A stretch of 64,000 nucleotides of DNA from Pyrocephalus nanus (GCA_038380795.1 CM076266.1:44476425-44540424); one strand, 5' to 3'. Positions 25,762 to 39,301 are shown, numbered from the stretch's first letter. Made by a program: numbers and translations. The notes: a model not told the origin generated them from the sequence alone.

Positions 25762-25803
25762 GAGAAGGAATTTTAAGAAATTGAGAGGAATTTTAAGAAA
25801 TTT
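25762..25803. repeat. 21-bp imperfect tandem duplication
   Basis: 'gagaaggaattttaagaaat' is followed directly by a second copy lacking one A ('gagaggaattttaagaaatt'). Confidence 0.85.
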
Positions 25804-28800
25804 CGGATATGATCATTTTCTTGTGATGGACTCCTTAAAATACTTGTGTACTTTTAATTTTTCTATAATAGTGACTTGTATTTTTAAAAGGACATCTTGA
25901 GTTCTTGTGATAGATCAATGTGGTAATATCAGATCAATTCATGTATTTTTAAGCAGAAGTCACTGCTGTGGTAAACGGTGAGTTCTGTTTAACAGCAAAA
26001 ATTATTATATAGTCTGACATATTGAAATAAATCCTACACTAATATTTCATAGAAGTTATTACTTATTTCTAAAACAATAATTGAAAAAAAGTATTTACAC
26101 AGAAGGGTTTGTTAGATGTATTTCCAGCATCATAAAAATAGACAAATCCACTTATTTTAAAACAGCTTTGCAAAACATTTGCCAGAAGGAAATAAGTGAT
26201 AAAGTAATAGTCATTATCTTGAACTAATTAGTTGTCTCAATTGTATCTGGAATGAAAATGATTGATGACAGGGCACTCAGATGAAGACATTGCTTAGTTT
26301 GCATATGTTGCAGTGACAGGTATCATATGGTCCTGATAAGATTTCTTCAAACTTATAGAGATCTATGCTTGTCAAAATACAGTGGCACCTGTATTTTGAG
26401 TACATCCACATGGCTTAGTTGTCTTTCCTTCTCATAGTTTTAAGTATGATGCCTATGTAATGAATGCGCCACAGTTTCAGGGGAAAGTTGCCATTTAAAA
26501 TTGGAAATGGGTTTCAAAGGAATTTAGCAAAATGAAGATGATGAATAATAAATGAACAGACGGTATGCTTGGGAGAATGTATCTCAGCAAGACATAAAGT
26601 CTTAGTGCACTTCAAAAGAGTTATGACTGGATTGTTATTTCAGCCCAACACAGAGGCAATTTCAGCAATGAAATATTTAAAAGTAAATAAATATAAATAT
26701 TTAAATATATAAATTTGACCCTTTGCATAGTGTTCTCTACTTAGGCGATGCAATTTCATTAAACTCTCTTTGCTCCAATGAATTAGAAGAAAGCCAAAAG
26801 GATGACAGGTCCATTACATTATCTAAGTGATATTCATTAAGTTCAGGTCTGCTATTTTATTTCATTCCATTAGTGGCAAAAAAAACTATAAAGAATCCAG
26901 AGATATGAGAAATCTTCCTATTTGATCCTTGATTATCTATATTAGCTCACTTGTGACCAAAGAGTCAGAGGGAAGACATGGATGAGAAGTATGCATGCTG
27001 TCCTCTATGAATAAGATTTCTGTCAAGAGTAAGAAAAAGTGGCAGTTTATCATCTGGGCCTCCTACTTTTTTATTAAAGTGCGCCTTTCAACACAACTAG
27101 GATTTAGGGCAAAACTCAAGGGAAAGATATTGAGTAAACGGTGTGCTTCCAGAGGGAAAATGACATAGCATGTATTCTTACTTCTTGCACACAGTTTTTC
27201 CTCAATATCTCTGAAGGGGCTTTAAAAATTTATATTATTTTCATTGCCTTATGCAGAAGAAGCTGAAATGCAAGGAGACAGAAATGGTGTACGTAGATCC
27301 TATAGGCTAGCATTAGGGATAAGAGTACAACTTAAATCTCTGACTTCTTGCAACTGCATTGTAGAGATTTGTTATAACCAACTTCCTGCTACCTTGTCTG
27401 GCATTATACCTTGCAGGAAGTCTGACCCTTTAAATAAGTCAATGCACAAAGATACTACATTTAATTTCTGATTTCTGGTTCTAGTAGCCTCATTGAAAAG
27501 CTGTAGCCAGTTTCTGAAGAGCTGTAGCAGTGAATTTCATGTCTCAGTGAAGGAGGTTTTTGACTCGTTTGCCCTTGGCTAATGTAAGCAGAGACTGGGA
27601 TTACAAACCGCTGGGCTGGCACAAGTGTGATGGGCTGTGTTGACGGATGTACCCTGTGGTTGCGGCAGCCTCACAACTAGCACTTCTGGCCATCAGCACC
27701 ACAGCAGGAGGCTATGATGAACAAGGAGAAGAAATCAAAAGGCAGAAAATGGGACAGAGGCAGAAAAATAAAAGCATTCACTTGGTCTTGATGAAAATTG
27801 AAACAGAGATATTTTGTCTTCTCTTTTTAATGTAACTGTGTGTGCTGAGGAAAATTACATTTAACAAACTGAATTGCAAAATTATTCATGATGGAAAAAA
27901 AAGGATCTATTTAAAGTCTCTGTTACCTGTTCAGTATTGCTAATTACCATTAGATTACATGAGACATGCACAGAAATAAACTCATGTAACACTGTCAAGA
28001 AATTGGTGCTGCAGCACATACTGATGCCCAAGTGTCATGACAAGGGCTAGTGGTGGTTTTTTTCAATAGATCTAGTTGGGGTTCACTCTGATGAAAACTG
28101 GAAAGCAAGACTCAGTTGCTTAAATTAGTGCAAAAATCTGCATTTCCACATGTGGTCACTGAAAACAGTACTAACTATGAGATTTTCAGGTTATGTGAGG
28201 TGTTATGTCAGAAGTGTTTCAGTTAAAATTTGCTTTACGATTTGTGAGTAAATTGAATATGTAATGCTGATGGGAAGAAAACAGTGAATCTTCATTCAAA
28301 ACCAAGGAGAAAACCTAATTTTAATCTAAACATATCAAATCCTCCCCTTTAATACGCATTAGATCCCTGTTTTCTCAACAACTCTTAAAATCAAATTCTG
28401 ACAGAAGCAGAGCTGTAAAAATGTACAGGGACACAAATGAGAATAATTTGTTGTGATGTTTTTTATTACAAATTTTATTATAGAACTTTCATTATAAAAT
28501 TATAATATTTACTCATTATTACAGTCTGAATAATAATTGGGAGTAATTGCTGATTTCATGGATTTACTGTGCTGTTCGTGGGGGTGGTTTTTGGTTTTTT
28601 TTTCCTTGCCTACTTCATTAAAAAAATAAGTTCATGCCATCTGTTTTCTATCATTACATTTCTGATATTTCTATATGTGTCTATTTATAAGTATTTGTTA
28701 TATGAAAAGGTTTGCACCAGCATATTTGCTGTGGTGTGTGATCTGGAATTGGTGGGAAGCTGTCAGGGTACTGAGGAAGACATCATACATGCTTACTGCA

Positions 28801-29872
28801 TTTTTATACCTTCTTCAAGCCTCTGTTGTTTGTTGCTATAAGAGATGGATACTGAGATAGGCAGGTCTTTGGTCTGACTCGGTATGTCTGTCTCACAGGG
28901 GACATGCAGAGCAACTTTCAACTTTTCTTCTGGGTAATCAGAAGAAAACCAAAACGGCCATGTGGGAGAGATACGAGGAAAGGGTAATAAAACCTTTCAT
29001 CCAACTTACAAAGCCTGCAAGTGTGTTTGCTATGTATAAGAATCATCATTTTGTCAGAAGAGCGTTATCTGGCTTTTCAGCCAGCAGTGTGACTAGAGAG
29101 GCAACATAAGGAGAGCAGTGTGAGGAATATGTTAGTATGGTTTAACACCACCTCTAATGAAACTAAGAGATGTTCATGAACCAGCTTAATATGTAAACAG
29201 ACTATGGGCTAGAAGAAACTATTTTCAATATCTTATAATATCAAAAGTATTTATTACAACAGGACTAGAAGCTCAAAGCAATGTAATTGCTTTGTAGAAC
29301 ATAGAAGCTGTATTTCTCTTTAAAGCATGCTGCGTCAATTAAATATTCCTTTTGTGTATTCATTTAATATTCATTTTGTCTTCTATTCTTTGTAAAGGAA
29401 TGATGAAGACTGAGAGGAACTTACGCTGAGAAGAAAGTTTTAGATGAAGAAATGTTTGAAAACTGAGTAATGTTTTCAGAAGTAGCTGAATAATTATTAT
29501 TAGAATAATTATAATAAGCCTAAATTAAAGGATTTCATTCCAGGTGATAACAACAACACAGAGACAGATAGTTCTGCACTCTGAGCTATCAGCCTTTCAT
29601 GTTTGTGCATGTGCCAGTCCATACTTCAGATAAAGAAGTTGCACCACTACTGCAAGCTGGAGGCTCTCAATAGTTTGGGTGCAGTTATCGATTTTCAGAG
29701 TGTTACACTGCTGTACAGTCAAATTACTTTGGAAAGAAATGTAGTATGAAAAGTGTAGACCCTGGTGCAGTTTCTTTAAAAAATTGAATCTGCACGGCCA
29801 GAGCAACAAAATAAGTATTAAATAGTGACAAATATAAGAACGTTAAAAAGGTAGTTGAGTGGAGAGTCTTGT

Positions 29873-30003
29873 GTGGGTTTTGTTTGTTTGTTTTGGTTTT
29901 GGGGTTTATATGTTTGTTTTTGTGGGGTTGTTTGTTTTTGTTAGGCTGGTGTTTGTTTTGTCTATTTGGTTTGTGTTTGTTTTGTTTTGGTTTTGGTTTT
30001 TAA
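29873..30003. repeat. G/T-rich low-complexity repeat (GTTTT/TTTGG type)
   Basis: About 130 bases composed almost entirely of T and G on the + strand, in units such as gttt, ttttgg and tttgggg. The complementary strand is C/A-rich, like the 17177-17240 repeat. Confidence 0.85.
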
Positions 30004-31419
30004 TAAGCATTAAATTCACCACTGGCTGTCTGGGGGGAATGAAGAACTAGCATTATATTTAAAAGAGGAAAAGAATTTTGAGACCATTTTATTTCTTTAT
30101 GATTTTTGTTTGGGGTCTTTTTGTACTGTAAAACTACATACTTTTTTACCCTCTCAATGTTTATGACAAAGGGGAAAAAAAGTCAATATCTATTATAGCT
30201 GTCAAAATATTAAGGCATAGAGAAAAGCAGAAAGCAGACAAGTAAGCTCTCTACCAAGTGAAATGTGGTTTTAAAATTACCACAAATTACAACACAAGAA
30301 GCCACTGCATCAACAATGGCAAAGCATGTTAAATTCATTTTTTTAATGGGATACACAACCTTGTCTTAGATTCACTCATTTTATAATATACAAAATTTAT
30401 TTTCGTCCCTGGTGGAGGAAAATAAATAATATCTGGTCCTAGTAATTGTGAGGTTTTAGTCTGACAGTGCTGTTAGGGAAACACTGATAAGCATTCTACT
30501 TTTTTTGATGTTAGTGCCAGAATTTAAACTGGTATGGTTACTCCTAGGTAAATTTGTGTGTGTTTTCATGATTTTAAGAGAAATTTGAAAACAGATGCAT
30601 AATGTTGACTACCATACCATGAATAGTATCAGGAACATGTGTGAATATATTTTCCTAAGGGATATTAGTAGGGGAAAAAATAAAAAGGCCCATATTTTAT
30701 TAAGTGCCTTAATAATTAAGTGCACACCTAGAAAGATAATTAATTGGCTGATTTTTATATACTTTGGTTTGCCTTTGTCATATTGTTTGAAAGTGTGCTC
30801 TGGAAAGCCGGGTAATAAATGTGCAATTTATAAATTAGATTATTTTACATTAGTTTTTAATGTTATTTTTTTGTATTTCATTGCTAATTTGAGAAATTTC
30901 AGCAATTTGTTCCTCAGATTCTGAAATTCTTTGAATGGCTTACACTCTCCCTTATAGTATTAGGAAATAAAAATATTGATTCAAGAGACAAATCATTTGT
31001 AGGCCTATTTGGTTCTCCATTATATTCGTCTGAAACACAGGTGTTATGTTTTATGATGTTGAGAATCTTCTCCTTTTTTTAAAATCTTTTTTCTATATCA
31101 CGAATTAATTTTCTTTGATGTAGATGCTGCCTTGCATGTACTTTTCCACCTCTGAAAGAGGAGCCGAGAAAGACAAAAGCATTAAATAGAAACGACAGGC
31201 AAGGTGATCCATAGCACTCCTAGAGGGGAGAATTTGCTGGCAAAGAGAGCAGACAGCCAGTCATACAGCACCCAGGGAGTCCTTCTGTGGGTGGGAAAAA
31301 TGTGAAAATAAAGGTTTTGTCTTTACTTTCTTGACACTCCCAATAGTAAAAATTACAGAACCTCTCTCTCCAAATGAGGACAGCTTGTTGTGTTGGCAGC
31401 ATGTCAGATTCTGTATTTA

Positions 31420-31438
31420 AAAAAAAAAAAAAAAAAAG
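31420..31438. repeat. poly-A tract
   Basis: Run of about 18 adenines, with no linked retrocopy recognised. Confidence 0.85.
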
Positions 31439-33602
31439 TATCAGTAATTTACCTAGAATTACAACATTTTGCTGTGCTACTTTTTACAGGTAATGTATGT
31501 CTGTATCAGTGAGACTCAGTTCCCTGTTTAGATTTTCACAATTTACTACCTGTGATAAAAATACTTTGTTGTAGCAGCAGTTGTTTTTCCTTTGTCATTG
31601 TAATTGTGGAAAGCAAATATAGATTATACAGGTATACTGTACCAAGTTACAGACATGCTTATCATATTTGAATTTAGCCAAGCAGATCTGCAAGTGATTT
31701 TAGCAACAGCTCTGAGGCTGTTGTATTCTTGGTGACCTGCTGTTCACCCAGCTCCTTGACCAGCTCTGCTATCAAGAGCTGCAGTTTGCATTCACTGTCA
31801 TCTCCCGAGTTCTTCAAATACTTCTTGATCTGTGTCTTTTTGACCCCTCTTGAGATTTACTGCTTAGGCTTGAACGGTATCTTGTAATACTCGTGTCCTT
31901 CTGACTCTCAGCCCTGTATCAACCAGTTAACCTTCTTGGCCCTCAGCATAACCTTTTCATAATACAAGGAAATTGGAGTTCTCCAATACTGGGTAAGGTT
32001 ATCTTTTTTCTGAACTTAGAAAAAGTAGATTTCTGCTAATCAGTTTCTCAATAGTGTCTTTAAATACAATCCTCTCAAAATACTGAAAACTAAGCTGCTC
32101 ATTGTCTTGTGCAGTCTGAGTCTCTCTCACTGGCATTAAACTGTTAATGCTACTTACAGGCACCAAACCAGTAATACAAAACCAGTTCTCATGGAAAGTA
32201 TGGAAAAATTCAAATGAAATCATTGGTGCATTTGTTAAAAATAGGAGTAATGTCTTGCTCGGTGCTTTAGCAAATGTTTAGAGTTTTATGTTTAGGGATA
32301 CTTGGGAGATTGTTTTGTCTTTCTTTGTAATTGTATGAGGAGAAAAGCTTAAGGGATTTTCACATAGCCTTATTTGCCCTGGATCAAAGTTCAAAGTGAG
32401 TTCTTTCTTTTTCAAACAGTAATAATTTTAATACATGAAACAATATTAAAATATACAATACTAAATAGTACGATAGCTTACCTTGTTCTCAGCTGCAAAA
32501 CTGTCAGTGCTTTAGTGGAGGTTTAGTCTTCATTTTTTTAAGTCCATTGTGATCAGTCTCTGAAATTTCAGAATAAACCTTCAGTAATGGTTAATTCATT
32601 TATGTTCCTGTACCCTAAAAAACCCTAAATGTTAATCCTCCAGAAGCTTAGACAGAATCTTAATATTGTATTTTACAATGATCTCTTTAGAAGACAAAGA
32701 ATTACAAGTGACATTTTAAACTCACTAAGACTTCAGTGACAACTCGCAACAACAAGAAGAAACAAGCTTTCTATTTATTTCTGTAATTGCCATTTGTAAT
32801 GTGCTGATTAGTTAGAGTGGATAAACGATAGTCTTTTCATGAAAGAAGTTCAGCTCACTACAGGCAAACTATGATTCGTTCATCTAAATATCTCTAAAAC
32901 AAAATCCAAAGAAAAACTACTTTGCATTCACAGCAACTGCCTTTTTTCCCCAGTGTGAAATGGTTTGAGAGCACATAGATCCCATTGGCAAGGCTTAACT
33001 GGATACAGCAGGGAGTGCAGTGTCTGTGTGAAGACTGTTTCAATGGGAGAGAACCTAAAGAATATTCATAAAGAGCAAATTAAAATATCATATGAGGCCT
33101 TGATTAGGCTTGACAGCTTTCCTAAATACATTCTTGTTGTTACTAGTGTTTGACATCAGCTGAGGATTTGTGAAAGAAAAGAACAGCCAGCTACGCACTG
33201 TGTCCTGCAGCCTTTAAGTTAGGGTGGTGGATTAGACTATATATTGACTTCTGCTGATCTCTTTCATCCTGAGTTGCATATCGATGCTACATTAGTTTCT
33301 GTGACATTAATTTTATCCCAAAATTTCAGTTTTACAAATACAGTGTAACTAAGTACTAAGTGTACTACGCATAATAATGATATAATACACAGAGCATGTT
33401 GCAGGGGATCTCTAGGTGGTTTTCCCATACTTCTGAACAACATTTGAAGCCTCTACCTTCTCTGTTTTTTCATCATTTATCTTCAGTAATGTCTTCACCA
33501 GCAGGCAAATAAATATTGTAAGGGTGTGCTGGGTACTTTCTCTTCTATCTGTTACAATGGGAAAAAAATGACAGTGGATTAAGAATACTTTTGGATTTAT
33601 TT

Positions 33603-33661
33603 CTTGTTTGTTTGGTGGTTGTGTTTTTTTTTTTTTGTTGTTTTTTTTGTTTTTTTTTTTT
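33603..33661. repeat. T-rich low-complexity tract
   Basis: Long thymine runs separated by single G residues (tttgttgtttt pattern). Confidence 0.85.
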
Positions 33662-34773
33662 AAAGTCACAAAGCCCCTTGACTCAGTTCAGAGACATTTA
33701 TTTTCCTTTTTTTTCTATGATTATTTTTAAATGAAAACTATGCCTTACCTTGATGCTTATGATGTGTTTGGGACCTCTTAAATTAGAAGTGCATTACTGT
33801 AGACTCTTGATAAAAGGCAGAGAGACATGGGTAACTGTAAAGAAAATTGGAGAAGAGCTTCTCTCTCTCTCTGTGAGGTCCACATTAAAAATGTATGGCA
33901 ACAACATTCCTCAGCAAGTGCTTGAGGTTAAAAACAGTGATTTGTGTTCCTACAAGGAAATGTGGATAATTGAACTGAAGATTTCAAAGTGTGCAACTGA
34001 AGGACGACAGAAATATTGGTTAATGTAGATTCCAGAAATTGTTTTTGAAAGAAAAAAAAAAAAAAAAGGTATTTCTCAGAATAGTTTTGGTCAAAACAAG
34101 TTTCTGTTCATATAACTAGAAATACATCAAATTATTTTATTCTTTAAAAACTAAAGAAAAAACACAATGACTATTCATCTTCTCCACCCTAAATAAGGCA
34201 AATGAGTTAATTAAGCTGATGAAATTACTGAATACATGTTTTGAAATTAATTCATTGGAAGTTAATTTGAAACTCTTATTTTAAAGAAGCACTGAGTGTG
34301 AAATTGTTAGGGTTAGGATTAGGATTTTTTTTTTTTCTTCTATATGTTCCCTAACCCCAAAGAGAAATGCAGCTAGTTGTGAAGAATGGTACCAGTTACA
34401 GTTTTTTTTGTTTCTGCACATATTAAAGTGTGCATTAAAAAACAAACATTCACCACTGATTCTATCACGTAGACATACAGAAAAGTTCTTTTGGTTGTGT
34501 GTTTAATGTTTTTCAGGTTAAAATCAGCACAAACAACTTTATTTTTCCCCTAAGTGTTCTTTATGTGGCATATTTTAAAAAAATAGTTCATGGAGTCATT
34601 TATGAAGATGGGGAAGATAGCATAGAAAAGAGAAAAAGTCTGAGCAAGTGGAGTGTATAGCAGGGAGTAGGTGGCCAGACTGCGAGGCCAGAGGGATTTC
34701 TGGAGATACAGGACAGTTTGCTGCAATTTAAATTCACTGGCAGGGAGGCACAGAGGCTTAGAGGCCAGGGAAG

Positions 34774-34826
34774 ATGTATATAGATATACACATATATACA
34801 TATAGATAGATAGATAGATATAAATA
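34774..34826. repeat. TAGA/TATA microsatellite
   Basis: Alternating TATA/CATA units pass into four to five TAGA units ('tagatagatagatagatata'). It is probably polymorphic in length. Confidence 0.9.
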
Positions 34827-36939
34827 TTTTTTTATTTGGTGGGGTTTTTTTTCCCCCTGCATTTTTATTCAGCTTTTTTTCTTTAACAGGTCCTCCTTCC
34901 ACAGGTATTAACTTCCTATGCAAATAAAATTTGATGTGGTCAAGTGTGGAAGCACTTTAGTTTTTTGAGGAAGCTCACTAAGGACAAAACCTAAACAGAT
35001 TCCTACCCCAAAACTGCAGTTCACTTTTAGACCTTGTCATAGTCATATAAAGAAGTGTACAATAAAATTTATGCTTTTGGAGTACTTGCAGTCTTGGTCT
35101 CTCAATGTGTTATTTTGTATTTAAACTTAAAAATCAACCTAATGTAGATAGGAGGGAAGGTCAGATACATCACTTAGAGTTCTGTGTCAACATGCACATG
35201 AACATAGAACTGCTGAGTAGCTGTTTGTCCATGTAAATGTGGTTTGTTGGTACTCACTGGTAATGCTTTTATAAAATGGCTTGCTACTTCACAGCCCAAG
35301 CAAAATAATGTAATTTACTACATGATCTTATCTGTGCACCTCATCATTATTTTGTATTCAGTTCTATAAACAACATACTTGTAATCTAATGAAAGAGCTT
35401 ATTTTTGCCCAGTTTTCGCAGTCACATGCAGGCTTTTTGTTCATATTTAAGTTGCCAAAGGCGGTATTTGTTGCATTGAGGCTGAGATTTTTAACATTTG
35501 CATTATCAGAAACCTGCCCAAGAGTTGGATTGAAGATACTTTGATGGCAAGCACAATTTTTAGGTACAGCATATTTCTTGGATTATTGATGGCTGTAAAT
35601 TTGATAGAACCCCAAATGAGTAAATTTTTCATCTGGATTAAAGACCTGGTCTTTAAAAAAAAGGATTTCTTCACTGAAAACACTGAACACACCTGGTGTA
35701 CTACACTAGGTGTAGTGACCTGATAAGACAGAAATTTGAAGTGTGCAAGATAAAAAGCTTTTTTTCAATCACAGTTAATTTTTGTATCTCGCTCTTGTTG
35801 AAGATTTTCTGCAGCCTTTATTCTTTAAAAATTGGCAAGTGTTCAAAGTGGTGTTTTGAAGAAATTATATCTCTCAACTCAGTGTAAATACCTAATTAAA
35901 TATAACAATGATTATATAATTCATGGAAGGCTGGTTAAAGATAAAGTAGTGCAATCTTGCTGAAATGAAAACTGAAATGTATTTGTATTTAATATGCATT
36001 CATTTTTCTGGATAGGTAGCTGAATCTTGGAAACCATAATTCAAACTTATGTATGGCAGAGTTTCCATGGGCTGAGTCTGCCAGCTGGCATTTCTATTTA
36101 GTGTACACACTTAGGGTTTTGGAACTACAAACAAACTGTGCAGGCACAGTATCCATTTAAAAAAGAAACAATGAGGAGCAGAGGCAAAGTGTGTGGCCTG
36201 TCATCGGCCCATTCCCAAACTGGTACTGAAGTTAATAGTGGATGAACAGATGAAAATTGTGTTGAAGTCAATGAGAGTTTTAAAGCTCATGGGAATCAGT
36301 AATAAGATGTGGCTTCATATTCCTCCCAGTCATTCCGAAAGAACAAGTTGTAAATAATTTGTATCTTTCAAAGTTCATTTACTTTTTCTTGTGCAGTACT
36401 AAAATTATGCCATTAACCTGCTTTGGAGATAGCAAAGGGTCAGCCCAGCTTTTACTTACACAAATAGTCTTGCTGCTGGGGTCAGTCAGATGAATGAGTA
36501 CTGTGTGGCCTGGCCCCAGTTTCTTTCTAGAACATAAGCACTCCTTAGTCAGAGAAAATGTCTTCTGTGTGATTAAGTGTCTGCAGATAGACAGATTTTC
36601 TTTGATAAATGATTACAGGGGTTTTTCTGAACTGTTTGTTCTGTTGCTCTTATGTAGTAAGTCAGTGAACAATGTTTATGAGCGGAGGTCTTAAAAAACC
36701 TGAAAAATACAGGGTTTTTTACCCTCTGATTTGTGGATTTCATGAGTTGAACTGGGTAAATATTACAGTTTTAATAATGGAAAAAACAACTACATCAGCT
36801 TTCAAGGATATAGGTTTTATTGATTTCTGTTGACGTTTATTATAACAACATGTTGCATATTGAGTATTTACCATTGGACCTTGGAGATTTAAAAAAGCAA
36901 TGGGTAAAAGTTACTTCTAAATATAACTTAATCCTGGGG

Positions 36940-37166
36940 ATATTCCAGTTGGACATAAGAGGAAACTTTTTCACAATGAGAATAATCAGCAATTGGAATA
37001 ATCTCCCAGGGAAGTGGTGGAATCCTCAACATTGGACAATTTTAAGATTCAGCTGGACAGGGTGCAGAGCTGTCTTGTCTAGACTGTGCTTTTGCCAAGT
37101 AAAGTTGGACCAGATGATCCTTGAGGTCCCTTCCAACCTGGTATTCTATGAGTCTGTGATTCAATA
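36940..37166 (+). mobile_element. CR1 LINE fragment (3' end, plus strand)
   Basis: 'ataagaggaaactttttcac' then 'tcccagggaagtggtggaat', 'ttggaccagatgatccttga' and 'ggtcccttccaacctggtat' followed by 'tctatgagtctgtgattcaa' is the end of CR1 ORF2 and its 3' UTR with the octamer-like terminus. A 115-codon open frame covers it, but this is decayed reverse-transcriptase tail plus UTR, not a gene. It ends about 640 bp upstream of THSD7A exon 2. Confidence 0.88.
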
Positions 37167-37808
37167 ACTTCTGTTCTTTGGAGAGTTACCAGCTGGTATG
37201 TCTCTGTCTTCAAGAACTCATTCTGTTCTATAATAATCACAGATTGTGTGAAACAAACATTTTTAAGTGGCTTTTAATTTTTATTTTAGTTATAATAAAG
37301 ACTAGAAGTAGCCTACTTGTGTTACCAGTATTTTTCAAAATGTATTGTGGTGGTGTTCTCATTTTTGTATATAATATAGAAGGAAGAGAACATGATATTA
37401 ATTGGCATCAGGGTATAAAGTGTAGTGCAATAGAAATGCAAGGCAAAATTGAAACAGTCCAGGAAGGGGTGTTCAAGCAGGTGAGAGAGATTAGATTCAT
37501 GCCTTGGAAGGGAGAGCTTTGGTTTCTGTCTTAGTAGTCAAAACGAGATGATGAATTTGTGGTTGTTCAGTTCTTAGTTCTCTAATGTGATTGATTTCTG
37601 GGTATGTTCTAGAAACTAAATATTCACTTTGTCTGGGATAAAAAGTGAAATGTATCCATAATCACAAAAATATGACATGAAAAATCATCCCATCCTTTTT
37701 TTTTTTATTTTGAGTTTCTCCAAGAATTAAATGCTGTGAGCTTGCTTTTGCACTGTGCAAGAAAAATAATTTAAGTGTGCAATATAAGCATCTTTTCTTG
37801 TTTTTCAG
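37167..37808 (+). other. THSD7A: THSD7A intron 1, end before exon 2
   Basis: Unique sequence between the CR1 tail and the exon 2 acceptor. The last 20 bases (tcttttcttgtttttcag at the end) form a good pyrimidine tract and 3' splice site. A 118-codon open frame at 37178-37534 has no recognisable similarity. Confidence 0.8.
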
Positions 37809-38640
37809 GTCCATGGGGGAGATGCATGGGAGATGACTGTGGTCCAGGAGGCATCCAGACACGAGCGGTGTGGTGTGCCCATGTGGAGGGCTGGACCACC
37901 CTGCCCACGAACTGCAAGCAGCCAGAGCGGCCGGACAACCAGCAGAGCTGTTTTCGGGTCTGCGACTGGCACAAGGAGCTGTATGACTGGCAGATCGGCA
38001 GCTGGAACCAGTGCCGGCCTGTCCTTTCCCGCAGCCATGAGAAGCCCCTGGAGTGCCTCAGAGGGGAGGAAGGGATCCAGACAAGGGACATCACCTGTAT
38101 ACAGAAGTCCAATGGAGTTCCAGCTGAGGATGTCATCTGCGAGTACTTTGAGCCGAAGCCCCGGCAGGAGCAGGCATGCCTCATCCCATGCCGGCAGGAC
38201 TGCATTGTGGCCGAATTCTCCCCCTGGTCGGAATGCTCAAAGACCTGTGGCAATGGGCTTCAGCATCGAACTCGGCACGTTGTGGCTCCACCGCAGTTTG
38301 GTGGGTCTGCTTGTCCCAACCTCACCGAATTTCAGATCTGTCAGTCCAGCCCATGTGCTGTTGAAGAAAGCCTATACAGTCTAAATGTGGGACCCTGGAG
38401 CTCATGCACAGTGCCCCATTCAAGACAAATAAGGCAAGCAAGGAAACGAGGGAAGAACAAAGACAAGGAAAAGGACAGAGAAAAGGCAGTTCGAGACCCT
38501 GAGGCTCGTGAGTTGATTAAGAAGAAGAGGAATCGTAACAGGCAGAATAGACAGGAGAACAAATATTGGGACATACAAATTGGGTACCAAACAAGGCAGG
38601 TCACATGTACTCACAGAAATGGGAAAACTGCTGCTCTGAG
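37809..38640 (+). CDS. THSD7A: THSD7A coding exon 2 (TSR 1 to first part of TSR 4)
   Basis: This 832-bp exon encodes about 277 residues of the extracellular region. The first codon (Gly) is split: one base comes from the upstream exon. The acceptor is 'tttttcag' after a good pyrimidine tract, and the donor is AG|gtaatc, leaving two bases of a Ser codon. By residue within the exon: TSR 1 spans about 1-52 (GPWGRC, CGPGGIQTR); a second TSR about 57-128 (SWNQC to LIPC); a third 137-183 with the classic FSPWSECSKTCGNG. A fourth TSR starts at VGPWSSC (about 195) and is interrupted at about 207-252 by a very basic stretch (KKKRNRNRQNRQ). CSKTCG matches the O-fucosylation consensus, and NLT at 171 is an N-glycosylation sequon. 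The antisense and +1 open frames over this exon are GC-related shadows. Confidence 0.97.
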
Positions 38641-39301
38641 GTAATCACTATTTCTGAATTTGCGTATCTTAATTTTTATTTGTTTACAGTAAAACATGCG
38701 TAAGTGGATTCTTCTACATAAGCCTGAATCTCAAAATGGGACTCACGCTATTTCTAATTGAACATCCATCATCAAGCTCAAGTTTTTTCTGTGATATGAA
38801 ATATGCAAACTGTGTTGGGGATCATACCGAGCATCACATACATGTGCACTCTTAAACTGTCTTAGCTCCCTGGCGTCTCTTTGTATAAGTAGATTTGCCC
38901 CAAAAGCTTGAAGATATTTCTCAACTGTCTGCTCTGTTTCGGTGTGTTCAGGCAGGTGCTTACTCTCTAACAAACTGTGCATATTTGGAAGAGCTGATGC
39001 TACTGCTTTTAAGGCTTTGGGCAAAAAAAATGGAAGCTGGGCTGGTTCAGACTTACAGTAAAAGTAGAAAACAAGACAGAAAGATGCTACACAAGAAGGC
39101 AGTATCTACTCATTCCAGCATTTTTGTTTTGAAATAGAGTATGAAATATCGTTTGTCCTTCTTGATTCCTGTGGCAAAATTTCTGAAAGAGATACTGGGA
39201 AACCTCTTAGTTTTTTCTAAATAGCTCCTCTGTTTCTTTCTCAGCTGTACCTCTCTGTGGCTATCTGCTTTGATCCCACCCCCTCCTCTCCCCCCACATC
39301 A

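Larger units (their letters stand above)
24626..36939 (+). other. THSD7A: THSD7A intron 1, third part
   Basis: Non-coding, AT-rich. Only local structure is visible: a 20-21 bp duplication at 25762-25803; a T/G-rich low-complexity stretch at 29873-30003; poly-A runs (25330-25345, 31420-31438, 34051-34067); a T-rich tract at 33603-33661; three degenerate telomere-like units at 34304-34326; and a TAGA/TATA microsatellite at 34774-34826. Open frames of up to 109 codons show no recognisable protein. I see no tRNA, snoRNA or microRNA I could name. Confidence 0.7.

Noticed and set aside
36220..36300. 'gaagtcaatgagagtttt' motif resembling a common ancient amniote repeat
   Set aside because: Only a short core matches what I remember. 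It is not enough to assign a family.
36820..37167. 115-codon open frame just upstream of exon 2
   Set aside because: Its second half is the decayed 3' end of a CR1 LINE, and no upstream coding continuity exists.
37771..38253. 160-codon open frame on the minus strand over THSD7A exon 2
   Set aside because: It is the antisense shadow of a GC-rich coding exon. The + strand frame matches THSD7A at every repeat and has proper splice sites.
37833..38384. 183-codon open frame in another + frame over exon 2
   Set aside because: It overlaps the real exon in the wrong frame and shows no TSR cysteine pattern.
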